Of a stretch of DNA of 64,000 bases, positions 22,790-32,189 are shown one piece after another. Where the stretch lies: assembly GCA_039654915.1 (NCBI GenBank), contig CM077600.1, forward strand, positions 74,285,992-74,349,991, given 5' to 3'. Under the pieces are notes generated by a model. It ran no database searches. It was not told where the DNA came from and saw only the letters and a program-made list of their open reading frames with translations. The first letter of the stretch is position 1. Every line of letters starts with the position of its first letter. The stretch comes from Aquilaria yunnanensis. Its lineage: Eukaryota > Streptophyta > Magnoliopsida > Malvales > Thymelaeaceae. The position numbers were made by a program, and so were the translations under genes.

Positions 22790-25700
22790 TGTTGACACCC
22801 AATTTCGTCCGGCTTTTTTTTTTAAAAACTTTAAAAAAAACTAATTAAAAAATTATTATTATTATTATTATTATTATTGCTAAAAAATTTTAATTATGTT
22901 AATTAGTTTAAAATATATTTTTATTTTGAGAAGATTTGATTTAAAATAATATATGTGTGAATATGTATGCGTTTGAAATAAAAATAAAATTTCAGAAAAA
23001 ATGACAAAAAAATTAAAAGTTTGAGGTAAAAATGACAAAATTGAGAAGTTTCGGACAAAATTGACAAATTCTGAAAGTTTCAGGAGCTTTGGGTAATTTT
23101 TCGCGTCAATTTTGGGCCTAAACGGACGTTTCTAGCCCAAATTGACAGAAAACGTTAAAATTGTCAAAATCAGAAGCTTCTGAGCTTATCCAGAGCTGGA
23201 GTAACGTAAAGGACTGAAACTGTCATTTTACCAATTTAAAAGATAAGTTTGATATTTTTTTATTAATTTATCCGTCCATAGTTCAGCTAAGCTCCTTCTA
23301 TAAATACCCCCCCAAATTCAGTGCTGAACATATAGAAAATCAGAGAAAAAAGTTCAGAGCTCCGTTTTAAAAAATAGAAAATAGAAGCCTTAGTCCTAGC
23401 CTCTCCTCCCTCTGCCAAAACAGTCCCAAAATTATTTCTTCTTACGTTTCGACTACCTTCTTCCTCCGTTTTCTCTTTCTTTCTTTTTCTGTCGCCGTCC
23501 TATCCCGCTGCCGTCGCCCTGCCGCCGCCGTCTCGCCGTCGCCGTCGCTCCTACGCCGTCGCCGTCGCCGCCGTCGTTGCCATTCCGCCGCCGTGCCCAG
23601 CAGTCCTGCCGTCTCGCGCCGCCGAACCCAGCCGTCCTGCCGCCGTCGCCCCGCTCCCTCGCCGTCGTCGTCCCGGCCGCCGTTACCCTCGCCGCCGTCG
23701 CCCCGCGCCCTCGTCGCCGTCGCCCGGCCGCCCTGCGCCCTCGCCGCCTCCGCCTGCCCAGCCCCGTCACCCCCCCTCCTCCCTCGCGTCGCCTCTGATT
23801 CTTTCTCTATATTCAATTTTAATTTTTAAGGGTAAAACCTCCTTTCAGTCCTTCATCTTTTCAATTTCTTTCTATTAGGTCACTAACCTTTTTATTTTGT
23901 CTTTGCAGAAAATTAATTAACTAACTCATTTATTTTTTTTTTACTTGTTTATTTATTTGTTTATTATTGTTATTATTACTAACCTTTTTTTTTTTTTTTT
24001 GTTATTAGCAACTAACAACTAACTTGCTAATTTTTACTAACCTTTATTATTATTGTTGTTAATAATTAATTAAATTGGCTAACTTTTATTTATTGTTATT
24101 AATTAATTAACTTAATTAAACTTGGCTAACTTTTATTATTGTTGTTAATTAATTAACTTAATTAAACTTGGCTAACTTTTATTATTGTTGTTAATTAATT
24201 AACTTAATTAAACTTGGCTAACTTTTATTATTGTTGTTAATTAATTAACTTAATTAAACTTGGCTAACTTTTATTTATTGTTGTTAATTAATTAACTTAA
24301 TTAATTTGGCTAACATTTATTATTATTATTATTATTTTTTCAAGTGGATGGCCAAAAAGCCCCACTTTATTAATTTTCCTTTATATAATTTAATTTATTT
24401 AATTCACCTTTTACCCATAAATAAAAAAAACTAAAAGAAGATTCTTTTGTAATTAATTATTAAGGCTAATAAAAATTTAAAAGCCAATTATTTTTATTTT
24501 GGAATACATTTTTTATTATTTCTTTAAAGATAACAAAGTTAACTTTTTGTTAAAATTAATAAACAAACATGATTAAATCAATTCTTTTTAAATATTTTTT
24601 TAATAATGATATTTAAAATCAAAATTCAAGAAAAATCCAATTAAAATTAATAACTAATTAAATAATTAAAATTTAACAAAAATTAAAAATCCATGACCAA
24701 ATGATCCGCCAGGATCCATGGCTTGGAAATATTTTTAAATAAAGTATATAAATAAACTTTTCTTTATTAAAAATAAAATTTTGGGATTAATATAATTATT
24801 ATTTATTAAAATAATAAAATAATTTTATTTTAGTTTTCTTTATTAATAAAAAGAATAAAAAGAATAAAAATTTTGGGTTAATATTTTATTCAGTAATATT
24901 TTACTTATTTCTTTTAAAATAATGAAAAGATATAACTTTTTGTTTCCTTTATAAAAATCTTAGACAAATGATTTCAAAAATAACAAAAAAATAAATAAAA
25001 AAAATAATTGAATTTCTCTTAAATATTTTAGACTTATTAATTAGATATATTTTCAGAGATATAAATTAAAATTAAAAAAAAAACTAGAAGAAAACCTCCG
25101 CTTTATTTATTGTTATTTAATTTTTCTTTATTTTATGGTTAAACTCATTTCATTTAAAGAAATTAGCCATAAAAAATATATATATGTAAAATAAATCTGA
25201 ACCATGTTGTTAAGTCAAAAATATTTTTTTTAATTCATGGTATATTGGCTGAAAACAGTCTCGTGCCCGCTTTTGAGCTGCTTCACCTGGTGAAGAGGGT
25301 CTGGCTGAGTAACAACGCCCTGTACCATGATCAAAGATTTTTATTTTTTTTAAACCCTTTGATTCCTTTAAATTAACTTCTTATTAAATAAAAATTAATT
25401 ATTTTTTTTAATTCTTTTATAAATTGAGTAATTCTTTAAATAATAAATATCCTTCATTAAACAAGAAAAATCAGATAAGAAAAATAAAAAAAAAAGAAAA
25501 AAAAAAGAAAAGAAAGAAAGAAAAGAATAAGAAAGAAGAAAAAAAAAGAAATTAAAAAAAAATTAAAAAAGAAAAAAAAAAGAAAGAAAGTAAAAAAGAA
25601 GTAAAAATATGAAAATAAATTTTTAGTTAGATTTAAAAATCATTCATAAACAAAAAGAATTACCATTTAAAAATTAATTCCATAATAATAAGAATTAAAT

Positions 25701-26208
25701 AATTATAATAAATTAAATCAATTTCCATATCCGGATGATCCGGCAGGATCTACGGTTTGGAAAATATCAAACGTTTTTTTAATAAATAAATTAAATAAAG
25801 AAATAAAAATCCATATTTTTACAATATGGATAAAATTGTTTAAAATTTCACCAAATTCCGTGTCCAAATGACTCGGCAGAGTCCATGGTTCGGAATCAAA
25901 ATCTTCCGTGTCCAAATGACTCGGCAGAGTCCATGGTTCGGAAGTATCAAATTTTATCCAAATAAATTACCAAAATCCACATTTTCGACTAATTCAGTTA
26001 AAATATCTAAATTAACTGAAAAGTTTTAAAAGCAAAGTAAAACAAAATTAAAATCAACTAAGGTGCCAATTTTTGGGCGTTTTAACAAAGTTGTTTTAAC
26101 GTAACCGTACTCCCGAACCCCCGAACTCTCGCAGACCATATTTTAGGTGACCAATCGACCTAGGTGAAACCGATTGGTGGCGACTCCAGAAAACCCGACG
26201 TTGCCACA
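22790..26208 (+). repeat. 5' LTR of element D (3,419 bp)
   Basis: It starts TGTTGACACCCAATTTCG and ends GACGTTGCCACA, the same ends as the 3' LTR. Regions in order: AT-rich U3 with a TATT run; a TATA box at 23298; a GC-rich GCCGTC island (about 23480-23790); four tandem 46-bp units (24090-24310); a long A/T-rich tract with A+G runs (25470-25600); four dispersed CGGCAG-type motifs; and a final block with TTTAACGTAACCGTACTCCC. No protein-coding gene: frames through the GC island are low-complexity Pro/Arg/Ala. Confidence 0.92.
23298..23306 (+). promoter_or_regulatory. TATA box of the D 5' LTR promoter
   Basis: CTATAAATA followed by a C-run (ACCCCCCC) lies 500 bp into the LTR, upstream of the GC-rich leader-like segment. 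It is preserved in the 3' LTR at 42513-42521. It is the likely start of the genomic RNA. The same CTATAAAT core precedes three cargo genes. Confidence 0.6.
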
Positions 26209-26827
26209 GCTTGGCGACTCCGCTGGGGAGATGACGTTAGTGAGTCGAACCTAAAGTTGTTTTGTTTTGATTTACTTTGCTTATTATGTGGATTTTTATA
26301 TGCTATATTTACTTAGCAAAAATATGCATTATGCATTCACAATATGAAGCTCTATACCCGAGCTTCCTTAAATCAAACACGATTCTTTCTAAGCGGAATT
26401 GGTGTTGCTGTCCTTGTGAGGCCACGGTCTCCAAGCCTTCACCGATTTCAAAGTAGCAAAGTAGTGTATTGCCTTCTGAGACGGTTAGTCTCTGCATGGG
26501 CCCACGAAAAGCTACGACTCGAATTAATCCATTCCTTACATAAACCCTAGAGGGTAAGGAATCGGGCCGTCACTATGATTCAGTGACGGGATTCGGGAAC
26601 TATCCCTTGCCTTTTTGATAAACCACCTTCTGCATGTAAAATTCCTTACTCTACCTTAGAACCAGCCATTAAGAATTTCCCATACCTCGGTTCCCATTTC
26701 CATAGGTTTTGTTTTATCTATATGTTTGATCCTATGTGTTATTTTTTTACTAACTCTATTTTTCCTTATTTTTCCGGCATATACATTTCATCATTAAAGA
26801 TAAGTATTTGGTGAAAGAACTATTATC
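26209..26827 (+). other. PBS and leader of element D
   Basis: Two bases after the LTR, TTGGCGACTCCGCTGGGGA (26211-26229) is the presumed primer binding site. Ogre elements are reported to use tRNA-Arg; I did not verify the complement. The remaining ~600 nt are non-coding leader up to ATG 26828, with short spurious frames. Confidence 0.65.
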
Positions 26828-28522
26828 ATGGATATTCTCGATTATCTTCCCACGGCTGTTACTGGATCATGGAATGACACGGTAATCGAAACTCAGCCTG
26901 AAGCTATGGAATATTCCGAAATGGCTCAAAAGCTTCACGGAGATGCTCTGACATCCCACTCTCACGTACAGCTTAAGGACCAGGTATCGGTCCGGATAAA
27001 TCAGAACGACACCACGGAATTATTGCAAGTCTGGAATAGTTGGAACTCTGCTGATCGGGAAGCTTTTACGGCAAAATATGGTCACATCGCTTGCCTACTA
27101 AAAGTTACCATTGATGCATCACTTGTCCGGGCTCTAATACAATTTTGGGATCCATTTTATCGATGCTTTTCTTTCGACAAGATGGATCTGGTTCCAACCA
27201 TTGAAGAATACAACAGCCTCTTGGGTTGGTCCTCCGACTATCCAATCGAGACGTATCAACACGACAGAAGAACGGAGCCTCATCGAGCCCTGGCAAAATT
27301 ACTGGATATGCCAGCTTCCAGTCTTCAAACCAAGTTTGCAACAAAAGGATCTCGAAAATTTATCAGTTGGATCGACTTAAAACAATTAAGTCACGTTCTC
27401 CCTCAGAAAAATCAACGACGCAAGCTTTTCGCCTTGGCGATATATGGCCTGGTAGTCTTCCCAAGAATCGTCGGATTCATTGAAGGAGACATCATTACAC
27501 TATTTGAGCAAATCTGCAATGCTCAAATAAATCCGACTTCAGTAATATTATGTGAAACCATCAGGGCATTAAACTTCTGTCGCCAAAGAGGGGGCAAATT
27601 CATGGGATGTTCGCATCTTCTCTATATTTGGATCAAAAGCCACCTTCCTTGTGATAAGCAACACTTCGGAAATCGCTTTTCAAAGGACTTCATCCCAATC
27701 GAAGCCTTTTTGAAAAGTGAAACCATTCATCACGACAGCAAGGAAGCATGGGTTGACTACTTCAGGAACATCACTGAATTACAAGTTGAATGGAGAGCCC
27801 CCTGGTCCATCTCCACTCGCGTTGTCTACCGTTGCGGTAATTGCCCGTGGGTTCCTCTCTTAGGTATATGGGGAGGAACAAGTTATGCCCCAGCTCAAGT
27901 ACGAAAACAATTTGGGTCCATGCAATTTATACCCATGACGCATAATCTGAGTAAGTTGGAATTTTCACACGAAGATCCAAATTCAAATAAGCTCGCAATG
28001 GGTATTTCAGTTGCGTGGAAAAGAATTTTCATATTGAAGTCGGGGCCTATTATTTCTTCCACTGCTTATTATGAATGGAGAAATAACCGGAAGGAAGGAA
28101 TAGTTCTACCTGAAGAGGTCATCAGAAAATTGGCGAAAAGAGAGTTGGAGAAAGAACTAGAGGAAGAAAAGGAGAAGAACAAGAGGATGCTCCTTGACAT
28201 GCAACAGCTCGGTCACAAAACACAACTCCTCGAAGAGAAAGTTGAATACCAAAAACAAGTCATCTCCCAATTGGTTGATGAAACCGATCAAAAAGAGATG
28301 AGAGTCAGATACTGGGAAGATCAATACAGATTTTCTCAAGATCAATTACAAACATTTTTGGTAGAAGTCAGAAAAGTTACAGAACAAGCCCAACTAATGG
28401 GCGAAGAAGCCAATGAGTTAGAAGAACTGAGCTGTCCTACTCCATCAGTAAATGTTCAAAGAATGATGGAGTTCATATCTAAGGCCAGAAAGCAGTATTG
28501 TACTTTGGGTCGTTTCTTTTAA
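26828..28522 (+). CDS. Ogre ORF1 protein, DUF7745-like with C-terminal coiled coil
   Basis: This is a 564-residue uninterrupted frame from ATG 26828. Residues about 60-420 form a globular, tryptophan-rich region (WNSWNSADREAF, QFWDPFYRCFSF, PTIEEYNSLLGW, FPRIVGFIEGD, LLYIWIKSHLP) like the DUF7745 region of plant proteins related to the plant mobile domain, which I recognise as the usual ORF1 product of Ogre elements. Residues about 430-535 are rich in E, K, Q and L (RELEKELEEEKEKNKRMLL) and predict a coiled coil. It is separated from gag by 187 nt. The function is unknown; coiled coils suggest self-assembly or partner binding. Confidence 0.85.
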   Translation: MDILDYLPTAVTGSWNDTVIETQPEAMEYSEMAQKLHGDALTSHSHVQLKDQVSVRINQNDTTELLQVWNSWNSADREAFTAKYGHIACLLKVTIDASLVRALIQFWDPFYRCFSFDKMDLVPTIEEYNSLLGWSSDYPIETYQHDRRTEPHRALAKLLDMPASSLQTKFATKGSRKFISWIDLKQLSHVLPQKNQRRKLFALAIYGLVVFPRIVGFIEGDIITLFEQICNAQINPTSVILCETIRALNFCRQRGGKFMGCSHLLYIWIKSHLPCDKQHFGNRFSKDFIPIEAFLKSETIHHDSKEAWVDYFRNITELQVEWRAPWSISTRVVYRCGNCPWVPLLGIWGGTSYAPAQVRKQFGSMQFIPMTHNLSKLEFSHEDPNSNKLAMGISVAWKRIFILKSGPIISSTAYYEWRNNRKEGIVLPEEVIRKLAKRELEKELEEEKEKNKRMLLDMQQLGHKTQLLEEKVEYQKQVISQLVDETDQKEMRVRYWEDQYRFSQDQLQTFLVEVRKVTEQAQLMGEEANELEELSCPTPSVNVQRMMEFISKARKQYCTLGRFF

Positions 28523-28709
28523 ACAAACCTTTGCTGAATGTAATTGAGAAATTCCATTATAGTTCTTCTTTCACCAAGTATTTACAATATTCATGCATGC
28601 ATCCATCACATCAATCATACACACATAGAATCTAATAAAATAAATATTCCTTTAAAAGGGTAAAATTGGACCTCAACACCGATATTCAACTCGACTCCAA
28701 ACAAGATTA

Positions 28710-31700
28710 ATGGCAGAACAAGCCGAAGGACGTCTCATGGAGATGGAGTCCAAGATTGAAAGTATGTCAGAACAGATGAGACAATTGATGGAATTAATCA
28801 AAGGGAAAGCAACTCAAGTCCCCATCAAAGAAGTACAAGATCCCACTTATCCCCCGGGATTCACCCCGCAACGAGTCTCAGTCCAAGAAAACCTGTTTCA
28901 AGAATCAGGACCCTCTACTAGTGTTCACCTGAAACAAGACACTGTACAGGAAGAGAAGAAGACATTACCAAAAGATGAAGCAGAATCTCAAAAAATCGAG
29001 ACAATAGAGAAAAGACTGAGAGCCATTGAAGGAGGCACTATATTCGGATCCCTTTCAGTGGATGACCTCTGCTTAGTGCCAGACGTCGTAATCCCTTCAG
29101 ATTTTAAGGTGCCAGATTTCATGAAATACGATGGAACGAGTGATCCCATCACTCACATCACATTGTTCCTAAGGAGACTACAACCACTCACAAAAGATGA
29201 AAAGGTGTGGATCGCACTTTTTCAGGAAAGTCTCACAAAATCAGCATTACAGTGGTATCTAAGCCAAGGTCCAAGGAACATAAAAACTTGGAATGACCTT
29301 GCTCAGGCCTTCATCGGCAACTATAAACATGTTATGGACTTAGCTCCGGATCGCCAAACTCTCCAAAACATGGAGAAGAAAAAAACAGAAACTTTTAAGG
29401 AATACGCCCAACGATGGAGGGACTTAGCTGCACAAGTACAGCCACCCATGACAGAAAGAGAAATGGTCACTTTGTTTGTCCAGACACTGAAATACCCATA
29501 TTATGACAAACTTATTGGCAATGCGGCAACTAACTTCTCCGACGTAGTCATGTCTGGAGAAAGGATCGAGCATGGTATCAGGACCGGGAAGATTACTGAG
29601 TCCTTTAGTGATCCTATGAAAAGAGGAGGACCATCCAGAAGAAAAGATGAAGAAATACAACAAATCGGACGAGGAAGAGGGATTCCCCTCGTGGGTACCG
29701 TGGCTACCGGACCTCGCCTATCCTATTCTGCCAACAGGCCCAATGATTATCCTCCAAATAGGCCCAGTGATTATCTTCCCAATAGACCCAACAATTATCC
29801 TCTCAACAGGCCTAATCAGTTACGGCCACCTGTTCCGACTCCTCCAATGCCTGCACCAAGACCAAGAGAAATTTTCGCACCGATTCCCATGACTTATACT
29901 GAGTTGTATCCAAAACTCATCCAGAGCCAACTCATTCGCCCAATTCCCACAAGGCCATTCGAACCCCCATATCCAACATGGTATGACCCTAAACTAAATT
30001 GCCCATATCATGATGGTGCCGTGGGCCACGGACTCGAAAATTGCATAGCATTGAAGCGTATAGTCCAACAATTAATTGAGTCAAAGTGGTTGGACTTTTC
30101 CGATGAACCAAACGTCACTCATAATCCATTGCCTCCTCATCAAGCCAAACCAGTCAATATGATGGAAGAATACTGGCCGATGAAGAAAACAGTCAATGAT
30201 ATCATAACCCCTCTTAAGCATGTATATTCATGCCTTGTGAAAGAAGTGATTATCATAGGAAAGTCTTCTGGAAATAAAGAAGTCGAGCATGAGGAGTGGT
30301 GCAACTTTCATAACAGTAAGAGTCATTCTATCCAAGAATGCCCAGAATTCCGTAAAAGTCTACAAAGTCTCATGGACTCCTCCCAAATCATCGTTTTTAT
30401 GTCAGATAAAGAGGATGACGTGAATGTGATAATTAAAGAACAAGAAGTCAATATCATGCCAAGACTACTAGTCATTCCAATCTCAAAATCTGCTCTCAAG
30501 CCTTTAAGAATTCAAGTTCCAAAGCCATTCCCGTACAAATCAGACAAAACTGTTCCATGGAACTATGGCTATACTTCTAACATCACATCAACTCCGTTAG
30601 AAGTTGGGGGCATGACTAGAAGCGGTCGGTGTTATTCTCCCGAGCAAATGAACAAGCTCCAACAAGAGAAGAATGTTACGGATCCAGCAAATGGACCTAT
30701 TAACACATCTAAAGAGCAAGAGATGCCTCGAGCAGTAACAGATGAACAAGCTACTGAGTTTCTCAAACTCATAAAGCAAAGTGAATACAGCATCGTGGAG
30801 CAGTTGAACCGTCTGCCAGCAAAGATCTCCATACTTTCATTGCTCTTAAGTTCTGATGCCCATCGAGAAGCTCTTCTCAAAGTCCTGAATAAGGCTTATG
30901 TTGAACAAGATATCTCCGTGAACAACTTTGACCACCTTGTCAACAACATCACGGCACAAAATCTCATCACATTCACTGACGATGAGATACCAGCAGAAGG
31001 AAGGGGTCACTCTAAGGCTCTACATATTTCGATTAAATACAAAGATCGGATTATGGCTAGAGTTCTGATCGACAATGGATCAGCTCTAAATGTAATGCCA
31101 TTAGAAACTTTACATAAGATCGGTTTAGACCCATCACACCTCAACAACAGTCATATTGTTGTTCGAGCATTTGACGGAACAAAGAGAGATGTGGTTGGAG
31201 AAATAGAGCTACCAATTGGAATTGGTCCCTGTCTTTTCCATATCACATTCCAAGTCATGGACATTTCTCCATCTTATACTTGTCTGCTGGGAAGACCATG
31301 GATCCATATGGCTGGAGCAATTCCTTCCTCATTACATCAAAAAATGAAATTCATCATTGAAGGAAAGATAATCACAGTCTTTGCTGAAGAAGACATTCTG
31401 CTATCTAGACCTGCGGATGCTCAATATGTTGAGGTCAATGAAAATATACCTGATTGCTCCTTCAGGTCTTTTGAGATTGTCAATGCTGCTTATGTCAGTG
31501 AATATGGAGAAGAACCCGTTCCTAACATCTCTAAAACAAGTCGCATGGTCGCCAAACTCATGATAAAAGGAGGATACTCACTGGGGTTAGGTTTGGGACA
31601 AGATTTACAAGGAATCCCAGAGCCATTGAAAATATCCGCAAATGAAGGGAAATACGGCCTAGGCTTCACACCGACAAGACATGATAAAATGAAGGCAATA

Positions 31701-31997
31701 GCTGAAAAGAGAGAAAAGAGGATTGCACGATTAACAGGGCATCCTCTCCAAGAAAGAAATCTAGATATCCCTGAAATCACCGAAACGTTCGTGAGTGGTG
31801 GTCTCATTCCGCAAAATGACAATGAAGGCAAGCTGACTATCAACATCAACAAGTCTTTTGAAAGTCTTTCTATTCAGGCAATCATCAGCGATTCACCCGA
31901 AGAGGAGGAGCTCGTTCAACCTTGTGGCCCACGGGATGTGCTAAACAATTGGGAGGCGATAGAACTGCCTGTTATAATCGAAAGCTTTCCAAAGTAA
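28710..31997 (+). CDS. Gag-protease polyprotein with G-patch (Ogre)
   Basis: This is a 1,095-residue frame from ATG 28710. Residues 1-35 are coiled-coil-like. Residues about 125-300 are the Retrotrans_gag region (KYDGTSDPITHI, LQWYLSQGP, YAQRWRDLAAQV). Residues about 343-375 hold tandem NRPxDYPP repeats. About 390-470 is the Ogre-type proline-rich block ending in PYHDGAVGHGLENC. Another Cys/His cluster follows (WCNFHNSKSHSIQECP). The aspartic protease centre is LIDNGSA at D788, with LLGRPWIH downstream. A G-patch lies at about 950-995 (GYSLGLGLGQDLQG, YGLGF). The stop at 31995-31997 falls inside a removable intron, so unspliced RNA gives Gag-Pro and spliced RNA gives Gag-Pro-Pol. Confidence 0.92.
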   Translation: MAEQAEGRLMEMESKIESMSEQMRQLMELIKGKATQVPIKEVQDPTYPPGFTPQRVSVQENLFQESGPSTSVHLKQDTVQEEKKTLPKDEAESQKIETIEKRLRAIEGGTIFGSLSVDDLCLVPDVVIPSDFKVPDFMKYDGTSDPITHITLFLRRLQPLTKDEKVWIALFQESLTKSALQWYLSQGPRNIKTWNDLAQAFIGNYKHVMDLAPDRQTLQNMEKKKTETFKEYAQRWRDLAAQVQPPMTEREMVTLFVQTLKYPYYDKLIGNAATNFSDVVMSGERIEHGIRTGKITESFSDPMKRGGPSRRKDEEIQQIGRGRGIPLVGTVATGPRLSYSANRPNDYPPNRPSDYLPNRPNNYPLNRPNQLRPPVPTPPMPAPRPREIFAPIPMTYTELYPKLIQSQLIRPIPTRPFEPPYPTWYDPKLNCPYHDGAVGHGLENCIALKRIVQQLIESKWLDFSDEPNVTHNPLPPHQAKPVNMMEEYWPMKKTVNDIITPLKHVYSCLVKEVIIIGKSSGNKEVEHEEWCNFHNSKSHSIQECPEFRKSLQSLMDSSQIIVFMSDKEDDVNVIIKEQEVNIMPRLLVIPISKSALKPLRIQVPKPFPYKSDKTVPWNYGYTSNITSTPLEVGGMTRSGRCYSPEQMNKLQQEKNVTDPANGPINTSKEQEMPRAVTDEQATEFLKLIKQSEYSIVEQLNRLPAKISILSLLLSSDAHREALLKVLNKAYVEQDISVNNFDHLVNNITAQNLITFTDDEIPAEGRGHSKALHISIKYKDRIMARVLIDNGSALNVMPLETLHKIGLDPSHLNNSHIVVRAFDGTKRDVVGEIELPIGIGPCLFHITFQVMDISPSYTCLLGRPWIHMAGAIPSSLHQKMKFIIEGKIITVFAEEDILLSRPADAQYVEVNENIPDCSFRSFEIVNAAYVSEYGEEPVPNISKTSRMVAKLMIKGGYSLGLGLGQDLQGIPEPLKISANEGKYGLGFTPTRHDKMKAIAEKREKRIARLTGHPLQERNLDIPEITETFVSGGLIPQNDNEGKLTININKSFESLSIQAIISDSPEEEELVQPCGPRDVLNNWEAIELPVIIESFPK

Positions 31998-32189
31998 TCT
32001 AATAGTAAAAACCTCCTAAAGAAAGGTTCAATCAATAGGGTGTAGTATTTGTTTAAGTGAACCTTTTAGTTATTGCTTTTTATTCCAATAAAGTTGTGAT
32101 TTATGCACATTGTAAATAAAGTACCAGTTTGCATCCATCTCATTCGTGCCATTTTTGTTTTCTCTTTCTTTTCTCTCTGGATAATGCAG
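31994..32189 (+). other. Ogre intron between protease and reverse transcriptase (196 nt)
   Basis: The GT at 31994 (CCAAA|GTAATC) and AG at 32188-32189 follow a pyrimidine tract (TTTCTTTTCTCTCTGG) and ATAATGCAG. Removal eliminates the gag-pro stop at 31995. I checked the phase: the exon ends after two bases of a codon at 31993, position 32190 completes it, and the frame then runs into ATG 32221 of pol without a stop. Splicing of this junction is established for Ogre elements. Exact use here is inferred. Confidence 0.85.

Noticed and set aside
23442..23829. Overlapping open frames on both strands rich in Arg, Gly, Pro and Ala
   Set aside because: They arise from the GCCGTC-type low-complexity LTR segment, recur in the other LTR (42715-43069) and show no domain; open frames are expected in such GC-rich repeats.
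26211..26229. Possible tRNA gene fragment
   Set aside because: The tRNA-complementary sequence lies exactly at the LTR-internal junction and is the primer binding site; there is no cloverleaf around it.
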